From contig JAHWDD010000003.1 in assembly GCA_023897205.1 (NCBI GenBank), forward strand, positions 3,971,665-4,035,664: DNA of 64,000 nt, in the 5' to 3' direction. This DNA comes from Exophiala sp. HKRS030. Its lineage: Eukaryota > Ascomycota > Eurotiomycetes > Chaetothyriales > Herpotrichiellaceae. The notes beneath the pieces were generated by a model. It did no database searches, was not told the origin of the DNA, and was given only the letters and a program-made list of their open reading frames with translations. Every line of letters begins with the position of its first letter. Within the stretch, counting starts at the first letter, position 1. This document shows positions 44,401 through 56,940 of the stretch, in pieces. The position numbers and the translations under genes were made by a program.

Positions 44401-47400
44401 AAATGATGAGAGAAATAATTGTATGTTTGCGCGCTTTCAAGTGTTCGGTCACGGAATGATCATCGTTCAGGTATAGGGCTCAACTGTGGCTGAGTCGCAT
44501 TGAGCGTAGTGGGGAATCCTTGATTTTATTCCAGGCTAAGCGTCTTCTAACCAGAGTGTTAGGAAGCCTTTGAAGTTCTGCTTCTGCTGATACATTCAGA
44601 CCTTCAGGTGGTGGATAGCCCCCTGTCTTCCGAAGTTCTCTTTCGGACGTTGGGATTGGTGTTCGGGTGAAAAGCCCAGTGTCGATGTGCGTGGGGAATT
44701 GCCTGAAGACTCAGAGAATGGAAACTGAACAAGGTCAACGCCGAAAAGTCCACGGTAAGACCCGTTGATTGTTCGAGCCTTGATTCCAGACTCCTCAAGA
44801 GCAACGGCCTATGAGATGGCATTTGTCCTTTGCACAACCCTTTCGTTGTGTCAATAGCCTGTAGCGACGAGCTTGAGTGCATGGACAGGCTGCATCAACC
44901 TGGCACGATTTCCCAACGTCCTGCAGGCTCCGTATGGTGGCTTGTCTTGTCTGCGCATCTCTTGTGAGCTAAATCGACCAAAAGATGGCAACAGCCAGCC
45001 TAAGGTAAGACGTTCATGGGCATTGCAAGTTGAACCGGGCAAGCAATCGACGATCTGAGGAGGAGACCACAGCGAACTAAAGTACAGAAAATTGTGAAAA
45101 GTGCAACAAATGGCACGAACCGCAGCACGACACACAGTAAGAAGTGGGGTGGACATCCTTGAAACTGCTAGATTGGCGATACTTTTGTCGATCTAGCTGC
45201 CGTCGGCATGAGACTCTGACCTGCTTACACAGGTACTATGCTTGCCCACCAAGGTCAATTGGCGCTTGAATGCCAGCTGCACCTTCAAGTGGGCAACAAT
45301 GACCCTTGAGCCCGCCATGTTGGTAGGCCAGAACTCCAGGACCCGATGAGAAGCGAAAGTGATTGAGATTCTGCCGGTCACACTGGCCAATTTTCGTCCG
45401 GCCAGTATTGTGGCCAGATGGTTTAAGCTCGATGCAGAGGGCCCATGATAGTTCTGACCAGTATTTCCCGGAAATGTGGTGGATTCGGATGCTCGGGCAT
45501 ATGCACACTCTGTGACGAACGCGACCTTGCCATTCATCACCTTCAAGAGGTGTGCAATCATTGATCTGAGCGAAATAGGATGCCCAACAGACATCTACTG
45601 TCATCTACTGTGACTTCAGGAACCAAGGTATACCGGGCACCTAGAACGCCTTGTGATTTGTTTGTGTGGCTATGATTGACATTTCTATTGGAAGAAGCAC
45701 TCTGCCCAGGTCAATCTGTTTCCATGCCTAACGAGAGGCGAGATGGACACGGCTTGACAGCATGTCTTTAGACCAGGCAGGCATTTCAGGTCAACAGCCT
45801 AACGGCGAGACGCCGGTAAGATTGCCTAGCTGGATTCGAGGTGAATGGCGATAGGCAATAAGGTCCGGTAAAGAATGCCCTTTTCCAGGGAGTCAAGAAG
45901 GATCTTTCATAATAGGTACTGTAATGTGATTGTGGCACGTCGTCAGCAAAGTGCTTAGCAGGTGTGGGACCGCTTGGTCGGTCCTCTTAGGAGTTTTATG
46001 GCCCAATAGGAGCATGGAGCATGATCAAATGGACCTCAGATCAAGGTCCAGGACTCCAAGCAGGCCCAAGGATGTGGAAGTAGTCGGGTGTGGGGGAGCT
46101 GAGACTAACTGGGACAGGGTCGAGGTGACTAGTTAGGACGGGAGGGGGTGGCTTTGAATCGAGACTCGAGACTTGATGTTGAGTCTGGACAAGATGTAAC
46201 AAGAATCGCAGAGAAGGAGGGAATGAAGAATAGGCTAGGATCCGAATTGTCCTCGTATCGCGGCTGGGATCCCTGCGGTCGAGTCCCCACAAATCATGAA
46301 TGGAGAGGTGCATGTAGGCTGAAATAGGTGTCGACGATCGACAGACATAATCACAACGACGTTATGTTATGCTGCAGGTTGCCAGTTTCACACTGCACAA
46401 ACAAATCGCTGGTGTGTAGGGAGGACCCTGTGCTCAGTGGTTGTGCTAGTTTGCATGTGTGCGTGTGTAGAATGAAAAATTGCCTCGAGATTCGCAGGTT
46501 GAGATGGCAATGAAGCCAGGCCTGAAGAGGCAGGAGCGGAGGTTCGACTTTGTGTCGAGTTGCGAGTTGCGACTTCCGACTTGCGTGCAGTTGCAGGTGC
46601 AGGTGCAGGTGCAACGCAACGCAGCCAGTGGCTCCTGCCTGTTGTGTCTGTTCAGTTCACCAGGTTGGCAGGTACGGCAGGTACTCACAGTACCGTACCT
46701 TGGAAGTTGGCCTGCTGGCTTTGGCTTGCACTGGCTTATTACTTTGTTATGCTGTAACGAACTTGACAAGCATCACCCCGATCCCCAAACACACTAAAGG
46801 CGCTCGAAAGCCTAGGGCCTGGACAATGATTTCCCACCACTTGCTCTTATTGACGTATTATTGCCTGACCAAGACTGAGTCGGGTGGATACATTTGCAAA
46901 TTTGCAAGAAGACTTGTTGAGAAAGGTGCATGGCAAATGACATTCATGCTGGTCTATTGCGCGCACACAACAAGTCTGAGTGGTGCGTCTCAAATTGTCG
47001 CTAACATCACGCGCGCTGGGCGCAGCACATCCGGAATACATGATACCATCGCTGGTCATTGTTCACTGGTGAAACGCGACAACGGCAAGTCGGAGCCTCT
47101 GCCAGGACAGACTTGCACCCGTTGGGTAGAAAATCAAGTCGCAAAGTTCGGCCACCTGCCAACCGCCTGATCTGCCACGACGCCACACAGGCAATGGTCG
47201 ATGCTGCTAGTCAAGATTACCACCTTTAGGCTATCTATAGCAATGAAGCCTTATATACCCCCAACCAAGCACACAACATGACTCGTATGATTTCAAGTGA
47301 CTGGACCTGCCAAAATATACCGGATAGTCAAAAGACGCCACGCTGGCTCGAGAGTTGGACTGTAGTATTGTTAAATCACGGCAAGTGAACATCTCTGGTG

Positions 47401-49510
47401 CTTTGCTTGTGCAGTGCCGAGTAGGGCCAGAGTCCACCGCTAATCTTGGGTCTTTTCTGGCTGCACTAGCCATAGCAATGCGTGGCGTGGATATTCCAAT
47501 GTCTGACAATATTGGTGTCATGAACGTCAGGCTCAACAGCCTCCATATTTTCCCTGGCGTTGTGGATCGTTGTATCATTGTACTGGTGATCACCTGCGTA
47601 TACTATACCATATACCTACAGTGATCGTCCGAGGAGTAAAACTGCTCATGATTGTCGACGATCGACGCAGCTAGAGTGTCTGGAACTTGGCCTCTCTCGT
47701 TATCCTCTTGATACGGAAATGAGACTTAGATGTTACAAACATGACTCGACTAACATGAAGCATGGCTGTGTTCATTGTTGCCGAAGACATAACAACAATG
47801 TCAGGCTCTCGGCCGGTTCCCATCAGACCCGGAAGGAACTCGCGAGTGTCGAAATTCTTTAAATAGTAATGGCGCAAAAGCCATGGCTTTCAAACGTTGA
47901 TTTGTTTCATGCGATTTACGTCGCTTCAGCGGCCGTCTCTTCCTTCACGTTTCTTGAGGCGGTTTCTTGGCACCGATCGGGTATGATGGCGTGTATCCAA
48001 ACAGTCACAGCTGCGTTGCATACAGGTTTCTTCAAGCTTCTTGACCCGCCGAGGCGCCGCGATGGGGGATCATGACAATTAATTCCACTATGATCTTCAT
48101 GCAAGAATCCAAGCCAAAGGGGAAAGATTTGGTTGACCCTGTTCCCGATCCAACTTATTAGTGCCAAGTTGGTACTGGCAACGCCATTTGCTGCTTGGCA
48201 AGCGAGTGCGGGAGGACCACAAATCGACCAAGGAATTCGTAATTGACCTCGTTCAGGCTTAGTGTGGACGGGAAAAGGACAGGCAAGGACAGGGACGATC
48301 AACCCTGCTAGAGCGGCGCCCCCCTCCAACGGTCTGGAAAGCGATTCGACCACAAGCGAGCCGGATCAGCCAGCTAGGCGAAAAGAATCATCCGACTCCA
48401 TCTCAAATGCCATGTCTGACATCAGGAGTTGTCCCGTTCCCGGAGCCCCACCACCACCCACCAACACACGTATCCTCGTCTTCCTCCTTGCTCGGACTCA
48501 AACTCGTACGTGCTGTGTTGTAAAATAAGTATGTTCGAGGCAGCAGCACTGTGCATTCTGTACGTGAATGTGGGCGTTATTGAAAGGCCCACACGGTTGC
48601 ATCGGACCTGACACAGCATTCTGGAAGTCCGATGCATCACCGAAGCAAATTGTGTAAAGGCCCGTGCGAGCCGCACCTCACGGCATTAGGCGGACACGAG
48701 TGAAGATCAGGGGCTTGGAGGGATCATTTCGAAATGTGTTCGGGCCAGACGAAAAGCAATCACTTGTCAACGCTAAGTACATGTTCTGTAGGTTTGTTGT
48801 AGCTTAGTCTTCCGATGTGGTCGGACAGCCGGTAGCGCAAGATCTGGCAGCAAAACGTAAGCCAGCCTCGGAACTAGGGGGCATGGATCATGGCGGGCGG
48901 GTAAAACGAGAATGAATCGATGGGTGGCATCCCGGCTTTGAAAAAGGGCAAAGATGCCAAAAAAAAACATGCAACGTGCTAGGCCTGCGGATGAATCATG
49001 ATATCCCGTCCCAGACCGCTCAAAATGGTGCCGGACACGCAACGCGAATAATGCATGATCCTCAGGTGCATGGATTTTGTTGGATCTTTAGTAGTCTAAG
49101 ATGGAAGAAATTGAAAAACCGCCTGCAAGACTCGGTTTGTACAAGTCGTTGAGTTGCCCACATTGGCCCAGATCTGTATGCACGCACGTACATCTGGGTC
49201 CAAAAGGCCTGCGAGGCCAGGGCCCATGCCAACACAGTCTGGCATTCTGGCATTCTGGCATTTGGTTTGATGCATAGACCGAGATTTGAGAGCGGTAGTG
49301 TAACTTGGCGATCTGGGACGAAATCCCCATCTCTGGGATCACAAAAACTGCCCAAGGTTGGTGGGGTTTGGCTTTGTGTGGGCAAGGGCCTTGGCGTCGT
49401 GATAAGCCCCTTTTTTTCGCGTGCCTCATTGGTCACTCGTCAGCCTCTCAGCTGTCCTGGAAAAAAGACGTGAACACACTTTACCGGCTAGGTATGGTAC
49501 CCAACCAACT

Positions 49511-49541
49511 GCTGGCTGCTGCTGCTGCTGCTGCTGCTGCT
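49511..49541. repeat. (GCT)n trinucleotide repeat
   Basis: About nine uninterrupted GCT units in non-coding sequence, followed by CTACC. It could vary in length between strains. Confidence 0.9.
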
Positions 49542-50763
49542 ACCTCAGGTCCTCCTCAAAGTTGCCTACGTCGCTCATCTCATTACAGTTAACTAATAAC
49601 TAGTTAGTGCTACCAGAGTGTGTTCCGAGGACAAGTCCACATGATGGGTTGTGACAGGCCCCCTTCCCCCTCCCCAAAAATGACCCCGAAGACAAGTTCG
49701 ATGGACGACAGGAAACCAACGAACTTGTCTGTCACTCACATTTTGCAGTGACAGAACTCAACTCTTTTGCTCCATAGTCTGTCGTCGGTGTGATTGCATA
49801 TGGGAAAAAAAAACTTTACTGTCATGACCTCTGACGTGAACACCATACCGTGCGCAAACATGGTCTTTCCACTGTCAAATCTCTTTCTCCCACGGCCCGA
49901 ACCATCACCCGAAGCAGATCTTTTTTCTACCCGGGGCTGAAAATCACAAGTCGTTTCCCGGAAAGGAGACTGACCGTAACGCCATCGAGTGACTTGGATT
50001 AGCTTAGATAGTTGGCGCCAAATGCTACAGTCGGATACTCAAATGAATGTCAGAATCTCCCTCCCGTGTCTATAGGAGTGGGCAAATTGAACCGAAGGTG
50101 TCTCATTCAAGTGGCGTGGCATCATGCTAACAATATTATTTGGGTTGTCATTACTAGGTAATCTGTTCGTACATGCTTTCTGTCGGCTCGTAGCCCTCAA
50201 ACAGCGGTATTGCTGGTTATGTCTCTCCTGTGTGTGGCGCTCTCGGCCAACACCAAACTCATTACATGCCGCCCACTGATCAGGTCTCTTTCAATATCTT
50301 CTGCCAAGGTCTGATCGTGGAAGCGATTCAGGCCTGACCTATGCAAGCAGCAAAACGCCAGGTAGTCCAGAAAGGTACCCCATCATTCCACCCATATCCG
50401 ACTGTGGTGGGGGTATCGTTTAAAACAAAAATGCAAAGCCATCAGAGAAATTCCTAAAAAAAGAACAAACAAACAACCTCATACAACGGGCTTGCTGCTA
50501 GCGGTTTTGTTATGATACAATGGAGTTCAAGGATCTCGCAAATCTGAAACTCAAAGAGTCGTAGCCGTCTCGGCTCTGTCCCTCGCGTAATGCCGTACAG
50601 AGCTACATGCGGCTCATGGTCGCGGGATAGGCCTTTATTGCCTTCCTAAAATAGATATGTTAGAACTCAGATCGTCTGTCTCGCCGCCTTTATGGGTATA
50701 GGCGTGCGTTTCATATTCCATATTCAAGTTTCTAGAACCATCAGCCGAGGAGGCTTGAAACCG

Positions 50764-51839
50764 TCATACGAGTATCTTTTTCCCGCGTGAAACCTTGCTG
50801 CTGACCACGAGCCTCCAGCCCGAGGTCTGGATGGGTCGGACTGTAGGACCGCGCAGCGGTAAGTCTGGGGTTTGAAATGCGTCCGAATGGCGGCGCATGG
50901 CGTATGGATGCGGCAACTCGTGCCACAGCTGACTCGGATAACCTCGAGACGCACGCAACTCCGGTCGTGGTGATGGAATAGTCTTTGGTGATATCGAGCA
51001 GTTGGACTGGTTATCCGAGATCAACGATGGGGCTTGCTGTGCAGACGAAGCCCGCGAATCATCCGTTCCAGCGGGAGATAGCGCAGGCTGTTCTTGGTAG
51101 TGAATAGGCGGTAGCCGATAAGTATCAACATCGCTACCACGAAAACGGGACAATGAAGGCACCGTAGGTTGACTGGTTTGGAACAGTGGCGAGACAGGTC
51201 TGCGTTTTGGTTCAAAAGGAGCGTCTTCGGCCATGTATGAAGGTGTTGGGCCGGCGTAGTTTTGGTGACTCGCGCGACTTGTAGGTGGCACGGTATCGTA
51301 GGTCGATTCAACATTTAACTTGGGATAACCAGGTAAACTGCCGGTGCTACCGGGTCTCTGAAAGGGCGAGGGGAGAGAGTAGGTAGGGGAAACGCATCTC
51401 GTGGTGATGAAGAGATATCGTGATGGTACATAGGTCGGTGCGAATGAGATGCGGGGACAGGCTGACTTCGATATCCCACCGACTTGGAAGCACCAGCGGT
51501 GGGAGCAGGGTTCCTCTTTCGACGATTCATGCTGCCATTCCACCAGTTCTTGACGGCGTTGTCGCTGCGGTTGCCTAGGCGTCTTGCAATCTCGGCCCAC
51601 CTCTTTCCCATTTCCTGCACCAGACGTTCTATCTGCTCACCTTCCTCGGAAGAAATGGGCTCATGGTTCAAGGTGGGTTTCAAATTCTGATGGTATCGCT
51701 CTCGACATTGCTTGGGAGAGCGATGTTGCATATGTTGTGATATCCTCACCCAGTTGTTTGGACCTTGTGTTCGAACAAGATGGAGTAAAGTGCCATCCTC
51801 CTCAGGCAGCCAGGGCCCTCGACGGCTTGAGCGTGACAT
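50764..51839 (-). CDS. flbD: FlbD-type Myb transcription factor, frame broken after the DNA-binding domain
   Basis: R2R3 Myb regulator. In Aspergillus, FlbD acts with FlbB upstream of brlA to start conidiation and also affects sexual development; the same role here is inferred. The start is the ATG at 51839 (MSRSSRRGPWLPEED). Repeat R2 covers about residues 8-56 (NNWVRISQHM, CRERYHQNLKP) and R3 about 60-108 (RWAEIARRLGNRSDNAVKNW), closely following FlbD. The remainder is Pro/Ser-rich. The frame is lost after SSSPRDAFP: the run GGGG at 51386-51389 lacks one base, and the next frame continues PTYSLPSPFQRPG... to the stop at 50764. With one base added the protein is 358 residues. Uncorrected, it ends after about 170 residues with the Myb domain intact. 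A GT..AG pair across the site does not restore the frame. Confidence 0.85.
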
Positions 51840-52916
51840 GATGTGAGATAGAAATGGAAGCCGGAAAGACGTTTGTGAGTGCAAGGTTGATGAAGACGAT
51901 GTGCGGTAACGTATGCTGTGAGGAAAAGGAACAGATTTTTCCCAGCAGCAGAGTTGGCTTGAAAGACGTGAACAGAATAGTAGTGTACCAATAATCCACG
52001 GCGAAGAAAGTAGTTTTGTTGGCGTACCAGGATGGCGGTTCGGTCAAGTTGCAGAAATAACAGAGAGTAAAAGTGGTCAGACAAGCTGAGCAAAGACACA
52101 AGGGCCAGAGGGTGGAATGGTTGGCTGATGTTGACGTGATATACTTTTAGAGCCAAAGGGTTTGTTGGCGGTTGATACGTTGGTGAATGTTGATCAGGGA
52201 GTCACAGCTTGGGAGACAGAGGCTGAGGCGGGTTCTTGAAGGAAATGTAATGATTGGCATGTCTTTGAAAACGATGAAGTGGAAGATGGGGACATGGCAT
52301 ATTTCTGGCTAGAGGTGGGTATAGCAAGACAAGAAAAGAGGCGCTGATGCACGAGCTAGTATCGCGCACTGGAAAGCCTACATGAGAAGTCGACGACCTT
52401 TTTGGGAAAGGTAGACCAAATTGTGAGAACGTTTGAACTCCATCTTCCAAGTATGGCCCATGGCACCCACAAGGAGCCGAGCAAGCACAGGAGACCATGA
52501 CCCTGTCATGTCGACAGGAGTTTAGCGGAGTGGGAAAGCCAACGCCATCGCCGGCCGGCGGGTTGCCAGCGAAAGAGTGTTGGTACAGTATGCTTGCTAG
52601 TCAGTCCTCGGTACTCCGTACAGTAGTGACACGGCAAAGTCAAATCGTCGGTCAGGCAAAAGTCTAGGAAGTGCTCCTGAGGGCTAGCCGGTTTAGAGGA
52701 TGGTCATGGTGGTCAAGGTGGTGTTGAGAGTTTTTGTGGTGAGTTTGGGACCTTGGGAGGCCCTCGGCCATGGTAGGGCTTTCTGAAGCAGCCAGAAAAA
52801 AGAACTTCAGGTTCCGGAGGCTCTCGAGTGGTGCCAGGATGCCAGAGAGCAGGGAGCAGAGGGCAGAGGGCAGAGTGCAAAGAGCAGAGAGACTCGAGAG
52901 CAGCAGGGTCGCCAGA

Positions 52917-52966
52917 GAGCAGGGGAGCAGGGGAGCAGGGGAGCAGGGGAGCAGGGGAGCAGGGAT
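52917..52966 (+). repeat. GGGG-rich 8-base tandem repeat, possible G-quadruplex
   Basis: More than five copies of AGGGGAGC in direct succession (52921-52964), with a shorter AGAGCAG-type array just upstream (52845-52920). Six GGG/GGGG runs with four- to five-base loops on one strand meet the simple pattern for a G-quadruplex. Confidence 0.85.
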
Positions 52967-54445
52967 CCACTGGATCGATCTGCGGGCAGGGATACCCCCT
53001 CGTCGAGCGGGTCGGTGTCAAGATAGAAAAGCATAATTGACAAATTCACCCCTGCACCACTGGGGCTCTCGGGCCCTCTGGCCTCTGACCTCTAGCCGTC
53101 TAGCCTTTCCAACCCTCTGGCCCTCGGAGGCTCGTGCGTAGCTTTCAGCGTCACCGAGTGTATCATGCTCACACAGTTGAACTTTGTCACCACTTCACGT
53201 TACGGAGACATGATGGACACGATGGACACGATGGAGCTGCTCGACGGCCGAGGGGAGGGCCCGGGCTTTGACGCCCAGACACTGATGGTGACATGTCGAC
53301 CACATTGCTGGATCGCGCCTAAGAAACGAGTCGACTGCTCGCCTTTGACCCCTGGGCCACTAACCCAACTGGGCAGAAAGATTGTGTCAGACCAAGGCCA
53401 GTTTTTTCCTTGGTAGAAGCCGATCTCACCGATCCTTTCCAGCCTGAACATCTGCAGAATGGATCGGGATGGTATTCAAGGATAACATTACTCGCGTAGT
53501 GACGGCGAGCCTTGTTTTGACCCTTTGCACTATCAAGTACCAGCGATGCGATCAGATCCGATCCATCAACCAACCAATCATGGGCTAATGAAGATGGGAA
53601 GTACTGGGCAGCCACGAAGCCTACATGATTGCCCTGGTTCATAATCATACCTGGATCCTGTCCCTTGATGGCATGGGGTCCTCGGAAGTTGAAGGCGAGC
53701 TTGATGATCCGGGAATTCTTTGATCGAGGAGGGATGATGTTCGGTAGACCCATCAGCGAGGTAGTTGGTCGATGGTCGATGGTAGTTATCAGCTAGGGCC
53801 TGATGTAGCTGCTGACTAGCAAGTCGTAGGTCGATAGTGCTCCCAGTATCCCAGTCCACCGTTGTCCGTACTCGGTCTGGAGTATGTGGTAGTGTGTAGA
53901 TAATAGGTATCTACGGAGTCGTGGGAGTACATGGGAGTACGGGATACTGTTCGGAGTAGTGTGGTCGTGTTTGGATGTGTGTGGGCCAAGATGCGAGTCG
54001 GAAGATGGACTGCTGTTCGGTCGATGGTCGATGAGATGCAGAGAGTACGGAGGATTGTACTGTAGGGTGGGCGTGGGTGGCTTGGAAGTTGACTGGTGGG
54101 AATCTGGATTTTCACGTCAAACGGTCAGGAACTAAAATTGCGAGGTTTCACGGCTCTGCGGCCGGAGCGTTTTGACCGTTGGATTGTCTGGTGCAGTCGA
54201 CTGATTCGACGATGAGACTCGGCGGGGAGATTTTGGGCCAGGTTAGAAGACAGTTAGAGGCCAGTTAGAGGTCAGCGGGGGCAGTTGGAGGCTTGCTAGA
54301 GGCCGACTGGGGGGTTCCTTAGGCCCTTAGGCTCCTTTAGGCTGTTGTGGGCGGTTGTGGGCTTGATGCAGGCTCCTGCAGGCTGTTGATGTAGCGAATC
54401 AGGCAAAGTGTGACCGGGATCGCGATCTCGTTCAGATCTAACATG

Positions 54446-54475
54446 TCAGCAGCAGCAGCAGCAGCAACAACAGCA
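54446..54475. repeat. (CAG)n/(CAA)n tract
   Basis: Six CAG units followed by CAACAACAG in non-coding sequence. Confidence 0.85.
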
Positions 54476-56300
54476 CCAAGCAACCAAGTGGAGCCCAAGA
54501 CCAACTGCTCCGTACTCCGTAGTTGAGGTGGTCAAGTAGGCTGACACGCTTAAGTGTTTAGCGGGTCGCCCGAAACGACGCATTTGGCCAATTCGCGGCC
54601 AAAGTGGACATGGGAAGCCAGAGAAGGCCGGCGAGGGCATTCGTACTGTAAGCGTAGGCGTAGGTGTAGGCGTAGGCGTGCCATGTCGCCTCCATTTCGC
54701 ATGCATTTACACCTTCTGGGGCACCTGTTCGAGGTTCAAAACAGGCATGACCATAGCCAAGACAAGCTGCCCTGGCACGCCTGGGGAAATTGTCAGCCAT
54801 GGCCCATGACTCCTCCTGAATGGGCATGGGCCACACCCGAGGCTACAGGACAGTACCTACGGAGCAGTACCTCCTCAGGACGGAGTACAGTGACCTACAG
54901 TACCTACCGAGTACTGCCCAGAGGTCCCAAGCCCCTCGTAGTTCCCACCTAATTAGTTAGTGCGCCACCTGACCAAGGTAGTTCTTCCCGGGCTCCCTGG
55001 TTCCCTCTCAGCGCCCCTCTCACCCACTTGACCTTGTTCGGCCATGAACAGAGTTTGCAAAACTTTGGTTCGGGCAGATCCTCGATCCACCATTGTTGAG
55101 TCTTGAATCATGTGCAAGAATCATGTCCAAGGCGTTTTAAGATGTCGTACTTGGCCTGTCATGCCTATTTGGCCGCATGGTCGTTCGGCTGTACCGGTTG
55201 TGCATGCCAAACACTTCCTTGAACTCCGGCCTTGGCTTTGCTTTTCCATAGCATGTTTTCCTCCTTCGTATCATTGATCATTTATCGTTTGAAAGGAAAA
55301 GCACTGGCCAATATGAGTTGTTGAGACTGTGATCGGAGAAGGATAGAACTTGGACTGCAGATCCCCAGAGCCACACTCACACAGTCTTTGCCCACCTACC
55401 TACCTAGGTAACTCCAAAAGGACGAACTCGTAATCTCTTGGCAAAGTCTTGGTGACCGAGCCCCTGCTAACTACCTAGGTACTAAGGAGGGCATCCACTA
55501 CCAAGCCTTGCAGAGGACATTCCGATAATACGGCCGGCAGGGCAAGAATCCTACGACATACAACTGAACAGTGACCAGGATACATCCTACTAGGCTACTA
55601 GGCTACTACGGAGGACTGAGTACTGTACTGGCACGGTGATACCTCGACGAGGCGCACTGGCCATTGACTACTCGCCCCTGAACCAGTGCACTGGCGTCGG
55701 CTAGTCAAAGAATCAAGATTGATCAAAACGTGGACGGGCGGTGGAAGTGGGAAAGAGTACCAATTCCCGGCTACCAGGTATGTACCTAGTAGTCAAGATG
55801 CCACAGTGGCAGTAGGGTTGGTGCGCAAAAGTCAAAAGATTCCAGCGATTCCAAAGTTTCAACGCACAGGACAAAAATGCATCGACCTGCCGTTAAGGGA
55901 TATTCATCGTCCGGGCGTCGTTCTTGGCTGGACGTGGTCTGCCGTGGTCTACCGTGCTCGTGCCCCCTCATTGCCTCTTGCTCGCTGCCCATGACCCAAA
56001 GCTCAGGGCTCTTTGCCCATGCCCATGCGTCACAACTGGCGAGAGTGGGCGATCCGACTTGAACACCGAAGTTTTGGGTTTTTTTTTTTTGGATGCTACG
56101 CTGGTTGTGTCGTAGCTTGAGGAGCACGTCCTGAGAATAGAGAATCATGGCATCGTCCAACAAGGCGGGAGCTAAACAGGCGAACACGAGCCTGGAAGCG
56201 ATGCGATCGAGGGAGGAGTCAAGAGTTAAGGCTGATGAAAAGGTTCACGTGAGATGGTACTCGGTAGTTAACTAGGTATCCAGTACTAACGACCTCGTTA

Positions 56301-56372
56301 GTTACCTAGTTAGTTACCTAGTGAGTTACCTAGTGAGTTACCTAGTGAGTTACCTAGTGAGTTACCTAGTTA
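56301..56372. repeat. 12-base tandem repeat GTTACCTAGTGA x6
   Basis: Six head-to-tail 12-base units. The four central ones are identical (GTTACCTAGTGA) and the two outer ones end in TTA. There are no spacers, so this is not a CRISPR array. The unit contains CCTAG, a word common across the intergenic DNA of this window. Confidence 0.9.
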
Positions 56373-56887
56373 GACGGTAGACCGTCATGGGTCATGGCCA
56401 ATAGAGCCCGAGGGGGCCTACCCTCAGGCGTGACCAATTGACGCCCATCACCCCCGTAGTTGGAAACCAGCTGGGGGCTATTCGCCTACTAACTACCTAG
56501 AGGCCACTTAATACTCAAGTACTCGGTAGATGCCTACTGCAGAGATGAGAGGCTACTGTACTTCGGAACTGGGTTGGTGCCTAATGCGCTAAATCCTGAA
56601 TCCTGTCCCCTGTAGCCTGTCGCCTGTCGCCTGTCGACAGGTCCAACTCAAGACTCAAGCGTGGCAGATTAACGACCATGTTGTAATAATAGAGAATAGT
56701 GCCAAGTAGCCTGCTGTTCCTGCTCCTCAAAAGGCAAGGTGGATGCATCACACGCAAAAGCCGATTGATCGCAATTGTCCCCAATGGATCTTGAAACGAG
56801 ACCGCCTGTCCTGGTGATCGCTCTTCTACTCTACGGCTGTACATACATAGTTAGGCTCTAACTAGTCCTAGCCCAAGGCTCTTGGGC

Positions 56888-56940
56888 CCCAGTCCACAGT
56901 CCACAGTCCACAGTCCACAGTCCCCAGTCCCCAGTCCCAG
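56888..56940. repeat. 8-base tandem repeat AGTCCACA / AGTCCCC
   Basis: About six copies of an AGTCCACA unit drifting to AGTCCCC at the right end. Similar small arrays lie at 54647-54680 (GTAGGC), 56607-56640 (CTGTCGC), 57018-57050 (GCGACCACT) and 58648-58700 (CAGGTTC). Confidence 0.8.

Larger units (their letters stand above)
40489..50763. other. 10-kb gene-poor region, no gene recognised
   Basis: No frame exceeds about 210 codons and none resembles a known family. It holds low-complexity tracts (CTTCTT near 40946-40972, GGCAAGGCAA near 41141-41176, CTTCATCTT and ACTACTACC between about 41308 and 41460), a GCT-repeat tract (49511-49541) and many ordinary-looking sequences of unknown role. 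The rightmost part is the 3' flank of flbD. A degraded element or non-coding RNA genes could hide here; I cannot show either. Confidence 0.5.

Noticed and set aside
46550..47170. 206-codon open frame on the + strand
   Set aside because: Composition is unlike the called genes, it overlaps CAGGTG repeats at its start, and no family is recognised.
5557..51389. Programmed -1 frameshifting as the main explanation for the broken genes
   Set aside because: The sites share only a short G/C run, lie in unrelated housekeeping genes, and include one run of three; consensus error explains them more simply. Kept as a testable alternative only.
51340..51390. A small intron in flbD from GTTTCC to TTTCAG around the frame break
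   Set aside because: Removing it leaves the reading frame that soon stops; it does not join the two conserved parts.
56301..56372. CRISPR-like array
   Set aside because: Units are directly adjacent with no spacers, and the genome is eukaryotic.
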